Source: Branchinecta lynchi (lineage: Eukaryota; Arthropoda; Branchiopoda; Anostraca; Branchinectidae). Taken from it: DNA of 64,000 bases. The first letter of the stretch is position 1. Each line of letters starts with the position of its first letter. The notes under the pieces were generated by a model that saw only the letters and a list, made by a program, of their open reading frames with translations, did no database searches and was not told the DNA's origin. Location: assembly GCA_023053575.1 (NCBI GenBank), contig JAKZAP010000007.1, positions 17,451,508 to 17,515,507 on the forward strand. The letters are read 5' to 3'. Positions 23,358 through 33,940 of the stretch are shown here, piece by piece. Both the position numbers and the translations under genes were made by a program.

Positions 23358-24352
23358 ATCGCGGCCAATGAGCAGACTGCAGTTAGAGATGTAAAATCGA
23401 AACTTGACCAGTTTTGCAACAATTCAGTTTGAACTATGTTGTGCTAGTGTGAACCATCATGATTTTGTTTCCAATATCCCAGGATTAACCAAAGTTGTTT
23501 CGGGAGAAAGGTGAAGAGTTTCTAAATGTCATCAGTCACATCTATTTCATCTAAATTTTTATTTTCTTCTGAAAATTAATAAAGAAGCAAGTGTTTCACG
23601 CCTTTTTTTTAAGTGACAAAAATACTTATTTACATATTCTTTTTGTACAGTCAACAGCACTACAAAATACCAGGATATATATTCTTTGAGCCCAAGCTGA
23701 CTCTTGAGATATGTATTCAAGAAATGTTTACAACGGATATGCGTCAGCTACAATTTTTCATCAGCGATATTTCGGCCCTTCTTGCTTGCTTCTTGGCATA
23801 ATCAGAAATGCTGTTTCCTTCTAATTGATCTGCTGAATTTTAAACAACAACATTCATAATTAAGTGTGTCTTTTTCTTTTCTTTTTGTTTAATTTAGTAA
23901 CCCAAAAAGCTGACTTTTCTTGGATCTAGTGCAGAAATAAGCCAGGTGTGACCAAGCTCTTGCTTTTTGGGTTGCAAAAGTAGAAAAAAGAACAAGATAC
24001 AACTAATTCTGAATGTTGTCGTTTAAAATTCAGGAGATCAGTTAGAGCACAACAGCGTGTGTAATTATGTTACAGGAACCCTAATTGCAGTCTGCTCATT
24101 ATCCCCAGACTGCCACAAAGCCCATCAAATCCCACGTCCCCTAGGAATTTTTAGTTGTTAGCCGAATGGCTTTTTGAGCCCAGTGTGACCAAGCTCTAGG
24201 AGCAACTTGGGCGGGAACACATTTTTCACAATCGACGTAATCAGATATGGTCCGGGTAGAACTTTAGGACTTGAAGCTTTTGATGTAGCTTACTTCCTGA
24301 TTCAGGAGAGTATTCTCTAGGGTCATGAAGATATGAATTGTTCTTTTCACAG
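23358..24352. other. GEMIN2 last intron, repeat fragment
   Basis: Contains a partial copy (about 23727-23790) of the 'acggatatacgtcagctacg...agcgatatttcggcccttct' repeat that forms an inverted pair at 50013-50215. Nothing else recognised. Confidence 0.45.
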
Positions 24353-24448
24353 GAATCACCAGCGGATCCCCTACTTGCTCCACTGAATGTTATAATCACC
24401 CTAGTTACGAGATACTTCGATCAAGTCGACCTAGCTGACGTGGATTAA
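24353..24448 (+). CDS. GEMIN2: GEMIN2 terminal exon E
   Basis: A 96-base exon in phase 0 after 'ttcttttcacag', ending with TAA. It encodes a helix LNVIITLVTRYFDQVDLADVD, matching the conserved Gemin2 C-terminus (LNLLI-type helix then RYFDQ.DLAD). All five exons share phase-0 junctions after exon A, giving about 226 codons of the family's usual ~280. No clear AATAAA lies immediately downstream. Confidence 0.92.
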   Translation, partial: ESPADPLLAPLNVIITLVTRYFDQVDLADVD

Positions 24449-26160
24449 CTTTGAAACCTATTGTTCAGAACCCGAAGTAATGCACAGTTTTGTAAGTTTT
24501 TTTTTCAGTAAAATTGTTCTATCCCTTGGATCGACCATCGGTAACATGCGGTTGATACGATGAGTCTGTACAATGAGTCGGGATGAGTCAAATTTGAGAT
24601 GACAGCTCTAAATGAGGCTTGGCTTGAAGCCAGGAATGAACGGGTTGCATGCAGTGGTCAGACAGCAACAAATCGCAGACCGCCTCTTATTTCCCAGAAG
24701 GGTACCAACATACAGTACTTTGGTAACTAAACAAACCGATTTCGTTTTGACACGAGTTGCGTTTTTGCCGACACCATGGTATCTGGTACCACTGTCAAAA
24801 GTCCTTTTCGCAATTACTGTGGTATCTGATACGGTACTACGGTCAAAAGGCGTTTTCGCAGTCACCGTGGTATCTGACAAGGTGCCGTGGCATCTGAGAT
24901 TCAGATATCACGGTGACTGCAAGAACGACTAATAGCAGATCCAGTTACCGTGGTAACAGATACCAGGGTATCTGCAAACACGCAACTATTGAAACTGTTG
25001 TATACTGGTACCCCTTTAGGGAATAAGGGGGTATATAGACCAATTAGTAACATATTCACCCCTGCCTGCATGCTCGAGCATTTGGGCATGGTTATCGATT
25101 TTTGAAATTAAGTACAAGTGGCCCTTGTTAAGAATAGCTACAAGAACGATCGAGAAATTGATTTTGTTAAGTTCGTTACTAGGATGAAGAATTGTTGGTA
25201 GCGGTGTATAATGTTTTAATTAAATATATGTACCGTTAGCTTGTTAGATACACTTAGATATAAGCGCATATGCAAGTGTTTTAAGTAAGCTTTACAACGT
25301 GAGATTAACGCTAGCAACAAAAAGAGTTGTCTTTACTGGGAACAGGAGAAGGGTGCTGCAGTAGAGGTATGCTTTTTTGAACATTCATACAAATTTTAGA
25401 CCACCTCGATTTAGTTTTTGTTCCGAAAGCTAGAACGTGTTCCACCCTTCTAACAATAGTACCAATTAGTTACTATTTTCGTTCCAACCTCGTAAAAAGT
25501 ACTACGCTGACCGTCCCAACCTTCTCCAAATAGTAGCTATTTCCTTACCATGCTCGGGAGCGTAGTAAGCACTAAGCGTGCTAACTGCGAATCTCTGTAA
25601 CTTGATTGGCCAGAGTAGACCGCGGCACGAAATTTCGCCCAAAATAGAAAATGTGCTCCAGCCTTGGCGCCCAAATTCGTGACGTCATGCGTAGTAACTA
25701 TGGTAAGTAGGGGGGAACACGCTCCTAATCGGATGAAAGGCCAAGTGGTTCAGCTTTGTTTTGATGTAAATAATGAAATAAAGCTTTTTTGATGCGATCT
25801 GTTATTTCTTACTGAATATTTTTTCTCTTGTGTTCGATACATCGGACGGCTAAGAAAGTAATGTTGAACGCCTTGCACCGTGACATGGCGGGGAAAGAGT
25901 GCCAAATAATCTGAGCAATAGACAGCAAAAGATTAAGAACAGTAACAGTTTATGATTACAGTTTGTCGGTTATTTTACTTATATTACCGTATGTGCTTAT
26001 AACTTTGTAAGAATATTTGCTAGGTCTGATTTTACCCAAATTCTTTGGCGTCATTCAAATAAGCGTACTTCTACTGTAGTCCACAGTTCAGCATGAGATG
26101 ATGCGGACCCGGGAAAAAAAACACTATCACAACTTACCTCTTTTACTTTTGTCTCTTTTT
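24449..26160. other. Intergenic, GGTATCTGATACC palindromic repeats
   Basis: About 24770-24980 carries several imperfect palindromes around GGTATCTGATACC with 'ccgtggtatctga' and 'cgtttttgca' neighbours. The same motif cluster recurs at 28030-28060, 49800-49990, 50400-50470 and 53520-53880. No gene seen. Confidence 0.5.
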
Positions 26161-26696
26161 GGGATCCCAAAACGTAAGCGGAGGGATACCTAGGACATCG
26201 CAAAAATGTCCGTCTGTCTGTAAGCACGATACCTATCGAACAGAATGAGATACTTTGATGAAACTTGGTGTGAGGATTCATCGGGTCAAGGGTAAGGTCA
26301 AGTTGGTAGATGGGCTCTGTAGCCCTACATTTACGGGTGGGGGAGGGGGTTGAAATTAAGGGACAAACCAATTTTTTTTAAACAGCTAATGTGATAGTCG
26401 ATTATGGGGTAAGAAGACATTCTGAGCACGATAGTGAAGACCATTTTCTCGCCGGACAAATAGTTCGTCCAAAATCCGGCAAAAAAAGGAAAGCTGGTTA
26501 AAAGTAAAAGTTTTATTTGAAGTTGATTAAATGTCCGGTTTAGAAGTAAGAAGACAAGCTGAATGCCATGGTGAAAATCGTTTTCTCGCCGAACAAGTAG
26601 TTCGCCCGGAATCCGGCCAAAACCGGAAATTTTTTTAAAAGCAAAAGTTTTGATTAGATGACAGATTAAGGGGTAAGGAGAGATGCTGAGTCTGTA
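26161..26696 (-). repeat. Family A copy, truncated by LINE 3' end
   Basis: Reverse-orientation copy: starts GGGATCCCAAAACGTAAGCG, includes 'aaacttggtgtgaggattca' and three ~135-bp units, and stops at the ATT-repeat tail of a LINE fragment at 26697. Confidence 0.75.
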
Positions 26697-27120
26697 TAAT
26701 AATAATAATAATTTATTAAAGCCAACAAAGGGCCATACATCAGCATTCATCCTCGCACTTAACCAACAAAATTGACCTTCAATATTAAATACAACAAGAT
26801 TACTTCTTTAACCCTTCTACTATTAACCAAATTACCTCCAATATAAACTTCCAGTATACACTTAAAATATTTACATGCAGACATAATTACCTGACGATTT
26901 GTCGACTCCAAAATACCAGGAAATAGTATGGGTACCCCCCCCCCCCCCCCAAAAAAAGACACAAAAAAAACTATGTCTAATTTCCTTCACCCCCCAACAA
27001 TCCGTCAGTAGATGGCATAAACTCTCTTCTACCTCACCACAAAATCGGCAAGCACACTCGGCCACCGTCAAACACCTATTCTTTTCAAAAAACCTTTTTC
27101 CTACTTCGTAATGCGAGACA
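26697..27120 (-). pseudogene. LINE ORF2 C-terminal fragment with Cys/His motif
   Basis: An (ATT)n-type tail at 26697-26715 and the preceding 'TTTGTTGGCTTTAATAAATT' on the - strand mark a LINE 3' end. Upstream in the same strand the translation ECACRFCGEVEESLCHLLTDC (27000-27060) has the CX2C...HX4C pattern found at the C-terminus of Jockey/I/R1-type ORF2 proteins. A poly-C/G run at 26934-26950 disrupts the frame. Confidence 0.65.
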
Positions 27121-28189
27121 GTTCGCCCGGACTTGGAACCACATCTTTAATATTTCTTTAATATCGGAAGAAGTTTAAGAGGCACATCTGGTACCATTTC
27201 TCTGCCGCAAACCCAAGTGCAAAAAAACGAATGATAAACTCAGCTGAAATCGCGAACAGAAATGGCTAGAAACAGTAGATGGCAGCACTTTCGGACCCGT
27301 GGGAAAAAGCCCCTTTTTTCTGTAGATTTTTCTATTTATCACTCAAAGAAGATATGTTGGCTATGGGGTCGGGTAACTGCCGCAGATATTTAACACTTAT
27401 TGATTTTAGTCCATCTTCAATTTGAAACTGGTGCCTGCCTGCTTGCTTGCTAGAACGGAGCTGTCCACTCGAAAGCAGAAACATGGTTTGTTGAAGCGAA
27501 AGGTTCGCTACACAACTTCAGATAGGCCTCTGCATCTCTGACATGGGCTATATAACTCCACTTCACTTCGCACACCGTATGCTCTGGCTCGAGGACAAGC
27601 AAAAACCATTCTTATTGGCCCCAGGCAACAGTTCTATGGAGCTTTCCAAAATGTAATGTCATATTCATCAATCCGGCCTAAGGTCCACACTTTCCGTAAA
27701 CACCGCATAGGTTAGACCCTTACCAGTTACTAGGAATAAAATGAAATCGGAGTCATAGGAAAAAAAAAAAAAAAAAAAAACTTGGACAAAACCAAAGTGT
27801 TGCTCTCGCAACACAACTACAATGTGACACTATGAGCGTGTTCCACCCCAGTTAAGCCAATGGTTAAGTAGGCGAATATGTAGGCTGACACCCGACACCC
27901 TGACCCACAAAATAATCATTATAATACTTAGGTTTTTCCAGTTTTAAACAGTGATATTCTCTCACATCACAAGTGCCAAACTTCTTTCCCACCAGTTTGA
28001 CAACAAAAAAATAAGTTGTGTTTTCGTAGATACCATGGTTGCTGATACCACTGTAATACTACTTTTACTACTTTTTTGTACAAATATTCCTTCATGAGAT
28101 ACACCAGTTTGAAATTTTCAAGGGGTTGAGAACTTCAGTAGTAAGGTACACACTGAAACCAAAAATAGGCGATACGAGTTGTGAGACAT
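27121..28189. other. No gene recognised
   Basis: Contains an A18-20 run near 27762-27780 and otherwise unremarkable sequence. Confidence 0.4.
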
Positions 28190-28440
28190 GTAGGAGACTT
28201 GTAAGCAACATTCCACTGTTACTCATAATCATCGTCTGCGATGAGGGATTTGCAGCTTTTGCTAGCTGGTGTACCTGTTATTTGTTTCCGGTGTATTCGA
28301 TGGTAAGAACAGTTTGGTTCCCAATTGTAAGATAGGCAAGGGACTTGTAAGTAATAATCGGCTGTTATGCTACACTCATCTTCAGCGATGAGGGGCTTGC
28401 AACTTTTGCTTGCTGGTGTACCCATTATTTGTTAAACCGT
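28190..28440 (+). repeat. Two-copy direct repeat (~155 bp period)
   Basis: The block 'gcgatgaggg...ttgcagcttttgctagctggtgtacc' near 28238-28275 recurs near 28386-28425 with small changes. The short ORFs on both strands derive from this duplication. Confidence 0.6.
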
Positions 28441-28627
28441 AAAAAAAAAATCTTAACTTCAAAGATTGAAGTTAACTGCAGTATTTGCTACTGGGATAAA
28501 TCTTGTCTCTACTGAGATAAGATTATGTAATTCGGATTAATCTTATCCCAGTAGAGATAAGATTAATCCCAGTAGCAAATACTACAGTTAACTTCAATCC
28601 TTACTCGGAGAAAAATTTTACAGTGTA
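28441..28627. mobile_element. Foldback MITE, hairpin arms ~70 bp
   Basis: Left arm 'ttgaagttaactgcagtatt' and 'tgctactgggataaatcttg' are mirrored on the right by 'tagcaaatactacagttaac' and 'ttcaatcc'. The two arms meet near 28535, so nearly the whole element is one hairpin. No target duplication was identified. Confidence 0.7.
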
Positions 28628-29467
28628 GGCGTAAGTACGATGACTGTTCCGGCTTACTTACCATAGTTACTGTGCATGGCGTCAATTCTGGAAGGAACCC
28701 AGGTTGATTCGCAGAACGAAAAAAAAAAAAAAATCAAAATCAGGTTTGGCTAGGCTACTATAATATATACCTGGCTTAGGTTGCTAGCCTGTACACATTT
28801 TCAATTTATAACTAAAAGAAACAGAAGATGGCACGGCTAGCGCCTAAGCAGTTGGGATTGTCCACCAATAGACGCAACCATTTGACTAAAACGGGGATCG
28901 AAACGACGTTTACACCACCTGCCGTTTCTACAAGGATCTGACAGGAGCCACTAGAGAGCATCAGAAACGCCTTAAAAGCAGACAAGGCGAGTACTGATGG
29001 TGAAGAATTGTTTATTTCTGAAAAATAATGAAAAGAGAAATTTCAAACTTATGATTGCATTTGTTGTAACTCATGTGAATTTGTTGTTGTTGGTCGAAGT
29101 TGCTAGTGTCTAGAGAGTAAGTTACAGTCTGGTTACCAGCTTGAGAATGAGCTTGTTGTTTATTTTGTTGCAACTCTTTGTGGTTTATCGACAATGCTAC
29201 TACTACTAGGCATACTCTCAGACTAATTTACAGTTTGGTACCCAACTTGAGAATGAGCCATTTGTTGCCTGAGTTTCGGCCAGAGTATCTTGCTTACCCC
29301 ACAGAATAAATTAAAAAAAGGTTGAGATGATGCTTGCTGTTAGCCTAATTAGTTTTGGTCAGTTGGGCATCATATCTTTTGCTTTGGAGAATGTTCATTC
29401 TGTTCTTCAGAGTCTCCTAACTGTCTTACGTACAGTACTCTCAGGAAGGAGAGTCACACATGGGAGG
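28628..29467. other. No gene recognised
   Basis: Short frames only; a short direct repeat around 'gcttgagaatgagc' occurs near 29140 and 29245. Confidence 0.35.
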
Positions 29468-29550
29468 CAGAGGGCAGATGCCCCCCTCAATGCTGCCTCA
29501 ATATTGTCGGCCAAAAATTAGCATATTCTTCATTAAAACAGTAGTCGTCA

Positions 29551-30958
29551 CAGTCTAGTACACTAGCCCTATTTCAGGCACGGTGCTCAAACGTCTAGCA
29601 CCATGCCTGGGTGCTAGACGTTCAAGCACTGTACCTTGGATTTCATGTATGGTGCATGGATTTCAGTATACAGTGCATACATCAAAAACACAGTTTCTGT
29701 CATCACAACTGAGCACCAGCTCGGACAGGGCTGAAATTACTACTATGAATTAGAGAACTCAAAGACAATCAGGCTCAAACTCAAAGACATCAGTCTGGTC
29801 TTGCCCGTTCAGTGAAGTCAGTTACTTCTTCTTTCCGCGATATCGGCCTGTACCTTAATATTGACAAGTGCGAGTTTCTTGTCTTCAACGGTAATAGTTG
29901 TTCAGAATCACTATACTGCGGTGGTTTTAGTATTCCCCGTGTTAAATCGTTTTGTTGGCTTGGCATAACAGTCTGCGATTCTATGAATGCTCTCCGGTCG
30001 TGTGCTGTAAAAGATATTAGTGATAAGCTGAGGCTCGGTTACTCTAAGATTGTTGCAAATCGTGGACACTATAGAAGAAGAGCGCTAACTCGGCTTTACT
30101 CAAATTTTTGTGATCATTCTGTACTGTTCTGTACTGGTATTCGGCCACTTCTGTTGACTGGTGATCTAAAACGTATTCGCATAAATTATTACCGGTACTG
30201 CAAATTTCTCCTATATCTGCCTCGTTCTTACCGGAATACAAAACTGATAAAGAAGTATTGTGCGACAGATATTACTGTTTTTTCGAAAAATTATGTTCCA
30301 AGCTAGCCAGTGAAGCGCCTTATAGGCTAGGGTGTTTTCATCGCCTTATCCGTCTTTTTTCTGTATGTGATTAACTTTGTTTCTTGTTTTCTCTTGTTGT
30401 TTTTCTTTTTGTATTTACTCCACTTAACCTCTGTTCTGTAAAGTGGGTGATAAATAAATTATTATTATTATTATTAATCCTTTCTATATTTTTCACAAAA
30501 AACAAAAGGGCTCTAAGGATAATGGAGATGAAAAACCTAACAGCACCCTATCTATTTTCCATGTATTTTCCCTATCTATTCCCCAAGAGCCAATATTCTG
30601 GTTGGCTGCTATGTAGAAAAGGCTGAGGCACAGGACACTTTGCATGCAAAACCCTTGACTATATAGAAAAGGAAATGTGGTTTTTAACATCTGTCATCAG
30701 CTGAGCCCTTTTGTTTTTGTTGTGAAAAACATATAAAGGATTGTCTTTGATTTCTCTAATTCATGGTAGTAATTTCAGCCCTGTCCGAGCTGGTGCTCAG
30801 TTGTTATGACAGAAACTGTGTTTTTGATGCATGCACTGTATACTGAAATCCATGCACCATGCATGAAATCCAAGGTACAGTGCTTGAAGGTCTAGCACCC
30901 AGGCATGGTGCTAGACGTTTGAGCACCGTGCCTGAAAAGGGGCTAGTGTACTAGACTG
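29551..30958. mobile_element. Foldback DNA transposon with 220-bp TIRs and perfect 8-bp TSD
   Basis: Terminal inverted repeats 29551-29770 and 30739-30958 start CAGTCTAGTACACTAGCCC and differ at only a handful of positions. Both sides are flanked by AGTCGTCA (29543-29550 and 30959-30966), an exact 8-bp duplication as for hAT-type transposition. No transposase is present. The left arm is interrupted by a truncated LINE, after which the arm resumes ('aatcctttctatatttttca' mirrors 30700-30738). Confidence 0.88.
29771..30475 (+). pseudogene. 5'-truncated LINE inserted in the foldback arm
   Basis: The 164-aa frame (29812-30306) covers the region just after the RT catalytic motif: FRDIGLYLNIDKCEFLVFNG, then KRIRINYYRYCKFLL. 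This aligns with the C-terminal part of the ORF2 at 4140-5381 but is clearly diverged. The 3' end is GATAAATAAATT followed by (ATT)n at 30475. The foldback arm is split at AATC, present on both sides of the LINE. Confidence 0.8.
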
Positions 30959-31220
30959 AGTCGTCAGTAGATTTTTTTCTTGGAAATAGCAGAACGACTT
31001 GAAACGACTGTAATAAATAGTCGATTGTTTCTCAAGAAAATCGCCACTTTTTTTTTAAACAGTTGTTTCTTCTTACAAGCAGTTGATGTTTCATCAAAAC
31101 AGTTGTTTTTTCTTAAAAACAGTCATTTTTCTGCCAAAATAGTTGGTAAAAATGACCTGTCAATCTGTAAGTAAATAGCTTGCCCCCCAAAAAAAAACAT
31201 TTTGGCTAGTAATGTCTCTG

Positions 31221-31558
31221 CTCTCAGAGGATTACAGGGGATTGAGGGATCAAGAGAGAAGAATCTTGTGCCACTTGTGGAAAGTGACATCACTAGCCAG
31301 CTTAGGAAACAATTTAATCATAGTATTTAGCATATGCTATGCTGTACTCCCTACATAACATGTGTTAGGCGCAGGGTATCCCAAAATCAGGGATTTGTGG
31401 TAGACTCATTTGTACGAAGCAGGATCTGTACCAGTCAAGCACAAACCCCACAATACCCTATGCCTAATGAATGAATGAATTAGTGAATAAATTTATTACA
31501 TGCAGCCTAGTAATAAGGCATTTCCACAGTACATACAGAAATATAATGTAAATGAATA
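31221..31558. other. Short MITE relic and LINE 3' tail at the Polinton target
   Basis: About 31366-31470 has inverted text ('gggtatcccaaaatcaggga' against 'cacaataccctatgcc') related to 46930-47045. About 31479-31555 ('gaatgaatgaattagtgaat', 'aatttattacatgc') resembles a LINE 3' tail on the - strand. The Polinton inserted at its end, duplicating TGAATA (31553-31558). Confidence 0.5.
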
Positions 31559-32144
31559 AGTAGTTATATAAAGGGGCTCCCACTCCACCCTCCCCCCAAT
31601 TTCAAAACCCCATTTTAACATCAATTTCTTAAATTTTAACATCCTTTTTACCAAATTATCCCCCTTTTTAAGAACATTTTTATTTTCTTACTTCCAAAAT
31701 AAAGGATACAAGAAATGAGAAATATTACCCTTTACTACATATAAACTACTACAATATACACTACTTCTTTTTTTTTTACATTTTTAATTTTTTATTCAAA
31801 TATTACTGAGTAAACAGTTCTAAATCCACATATGTTTCTTTGTTCTTGTTTTCGCGTACAATCGGTTGCAAAACTAGATTTTTCTTTAAAAGTAATTCGT
31901 TAGCAATGGCATTATATTTCTGAGTTATAAACAAATCACAGGGTTTGTCATTATGATTAATAACTACAACCAACTTATCACCATATTTTGTCTTAGCAAT
32001 TCTCATTTTAACGATAGTATATTTCTTTCCTAATACCAATGCTTCTTTCCTGATTGTCTCATTGTATTTATTCATTCTGATTGTATTCAAGACTTCCTTT
32101 GTGGACTCCATTTATTAGGGGATGATTTTATTAAATAAAAATCC
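31559..32144. repeat. Polinton left terminal inverted repeat (586 bp)
   Basis: Inverted copy of 44379-44964. Starts AGTAGTTATATAAAGGGG and ends inside the promoter region of the 102-aa gene. No mismatch was seen on comparison by eye. Confidence 0.96.
31803..32111 (-). CDS. Polinton TIR-encoded 102-aa protein, left copy
   Basis: Small basic protein with the block LGKKYTIVKMRIAKTKYGDK followed by alternating hydrophobic residues (LVVVI), and a C-terminal YVDLELF. The pattern recalls an OB-fold-like single-stranded-nucleic-acid-binding protein, but this is an inference without catalytic landmarks. An identical gene lies in the right TIR; both are transcribed outward, toward the element ends. 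Start context is CCTAATAAATGG. A gene inside the TIRs is two-copy by construction and is kept identical when TIRs are homogenised, which fits a product needed in quantity, such as a DNA-binding factor acting on termini. Confidence 0.8.
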   Translation of the reverse strand: MESTKEVLNTIRMNKYNETIRKEALVLGKKYTIVKMRIAKTKYGDKLVVVINHNDKPCDLFITQKYNAIANELLLKKNLVLQPIVRENKNKETYVDLELFTQ

Positions 32145-32148
32145 AGAC

Positions 32149-33525
32149 TCACAAACTCACATACATATTTTTGTTAATAATACCTAATGTAGCTTTTCTT
32201 TCATAATATATAACACAGTAAACATTATATGGTACGGGTTGATTATCTTTCAACGTTAAACTTATTTCAATATCAGCAGTTGTTCCATTATAAATATTTG
32301 ACTCGTGTTTGGAAACATCGAAACAGAATAGTGGATATACTTCTTTAAATTCTTCTATACTAACAACACTACCAGTATCAAATGCTAATTGTTTATAACC
32401 TAAATGTATGAACCTATTGTAAAGATTTGAGTATTTACATTTGTCATCGCTAAAATCACATTTAAGTGGTTCTTCGGGATATTTATCCCCATTAATTCTA
32501 AGTTCTATGTCTGTTAAATTCATATGATCAAACACCATATTATTCATTAATTGATTGTTATGCTTTTCATTTTTCTGTAGCATCACAACTACTTTTGTTG
32601 GATTGTTTCTCTCAGAAATAACTTTCCAAGTGTGTTCCTTATTTTGACTAACATCGCTTTTATAAGTATTACATGCTTCCCACATCAGATTATGCTTTTT
32701 ATCCTTAGCAAGACCCTTTTCTAATTCACTCATCATTTCGATACTAGGAGCTACAATAGGGATCTTCCAGGATAAATACTCGATTACTACTTTGAAATTA
32801 GTATTTCCATTTCTTATAATCATGTTGTTATCATCATTTCTTCTTAGAAATAATTTATGCGATGCACCTCTGAAGAATCGTTTGTTTCCTTTCAGAAATC
32901 CAAACAATTCTGATAATGGTAAATACATATTTACTAATTTACTGCTCTTTGTTCTGTTATATCTTTTTTCAAATCCTTTATTATAATTATTATTATTTCT
33001 CAAACTGACTGTTCCACCCCCTGCTGCAACCCCTGCAACCCCTGCAGCCCCTGCAGCCCCTGCAGTAAACGAAGCAATAACAGGATTAATTTCTTTTCCT
33101 TGATTATAATCCTTATACCAGAAATGATTTCTTGCTGCACTTCTAGAATAATCATCAGAGTAATCAATCAACTTTGTAACGGTAGTTGTAATACCAACAT
33201 GATTAATTTTTTCAACCGATTCATCGTTTATTACATATTCAGCGGTACTGAATAAATTAAATCCATTGTTCGTCAAAGTAGCAATATCGGTTGCAGCTAT
33301 ATTATCTCCATTTTCTTTCACTATTCTTACACTAACATCAAGATAACTTTCACTTGGATAAAACCAGGAATCTAATTTCTTCGTTACGAATTCAAACTCT
33401 GATTTATTAGATACATTCACATCTGTTTCTCGAATTTCTTTAAATTCGTATTTTACCACTGTATCATCCACAAGCGGTTCGTCAAATATATTCCATTGCG
33501 GACTGATAACTTTATTTACTGCCAT
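32149..33525 (-). CDS. MCP: Double-jelly-roll major capsid protein
   Basis: 458 aa. The block YLPLSELFGFLKGNKRFFRG, followed by HKLFLRRNDDNN, is the signature seen in one family of Polinton/adintovirus major capsid proteins; two beta-rich halves surround it, consistent with two jelly rolls. In those families trimers of this protein form the hexons of an icosahedral capsid. Residues about 155-171 are an Ala/Gly tract coded by GC-rich 9-bp repeats (33017-33066), probably a surface loop between strands. The start context is TATATAAATGG. It lies next to the small pVI-like gene and the penton-like gene, as expected for a capsid cluster. Length is somewhat short for the family, but the frame is intact. 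Confidence 0.85.
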   Translation of the reverse strand: MAVNKVISPQWNIFDEPLVDDTVVKYEFKEIRETDVNVSNKSEFEFVTKKLDSWFYPSESYLDVSVRIVKENGDNIAATDIATLTNNGFNLFSTAEYVINDESVEKINHVGITTTVTKLIDYSDDYSRSAARNHFWYKDYNQGKEINPVIASFTAGAAGAAGVAGVAAGGGTVSLRNNNNYNKGFEKRYNRTKSSKLVNMYLPLSELFGFLKGNKRFFRGASHKLFLRRNDDNNMIIRNGNTNFKVVIEYLSWKIPIVAPSIEMMSELEKGLAKDKKHNLMWEACNTYKSDVSQNKEHTWKVISERNNPTKVVVMLQKNEKHNNQLMNNMVFDHMNLTDIELRINGDKYPEEPLKCDFSDDKCKYSNLYNRFIHLGYKQLAFDTGSVVSIEEFKEVYPLFCFDVSKHESNIYNGTTADIEISLTLKDNQPVPYNVYCVIYYERKATLGIINKNMYVSL

Positions 33526-33555
33526 TTATATAAGAAAGAAATTATTAAATAAAAC

Positions 33556-33912
33556 TTATTTCAGAATCTTTAATCCATTACCAGTCATTAACGTTTTGAT
33601 CAAGTCCTGACTTCTTTGATTTAAAATCCTTTTATTTGTACCGATAAGATCCTTCATCGATTTTTTGTTTCCAATTACATCAATGAGTTCCTTCTTGTTT
33701 ACATTGATCAGATCTTTCCCATATTCTATTGCTCTGTTTTTCAACAACTCAAATCTCGGTTTAATAATATTATTATACATTGACATAGCCCCATCTTTTA
33801 TTTGTTTTGCTGACGTTTGAAATAACTGGGAATTTACAATGTTTTTGAATACACTACTGATTCCACTTCCGTACTGCTTTTTATAGAGTAATCGCTTATT
33901 ATTAATCAACAT
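33556..33912 (-). CDS. Small basic virion protein with terminal protease site (pVI-like candidate)
   Basis: 118 aa, Lys-rich, with amphipathic helices. The C-terminus is LMTGNGLKILK: M-T-G-N-G fits the adenovirus-type protease consensus (M/I/L)XGX|G, so cleavage would release a six-residue basic peptide. Near the N-terminus QYGSGISS is a second Gly-X-Gly site. In adenovirus, protein VI is a membrane-lytic cement protein whose released C-terminal peptide activates the protease. Position next to the major capsid gene supports a virion role, but sequence similarity to protein VI is not evident. Start context ACCTATAAATG. Confidence 0.65.
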   Translation of the reverse strand: MLINNKRLLYKKQYGSGISSVFKNIVNSQLFQTSAKQIKDGAMSMYNNIIKPRFELLKNRAIEYGKDLINVNKKELIDVIGNKKSMKDLIGTNKRILNQRSQDLIKTLMTGNGLKILK

Positions 33913-33940
33913 TTATAGGTAAATAATTTTATTTCACTAA

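Larger units (their letters stand above)
29468..31220. mobile_element. Outer hAT-type MITE, split by a later insertion
   Basis: Left part (29468-29550) begins CAGAGGGCAGATGCCCCCC and contains 'attgtcggcca', and the right part (30967-31220) ends 'ttttggctagtaatgtctctg' after 'aaaacagttg' repeats. These match the two halves of the 348-bp MITE at 8281-8628. The two halves are separated by the 1,408-bp element at 29551-30958. A target duplication for the outer element was not found. Confidence 0.55.
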
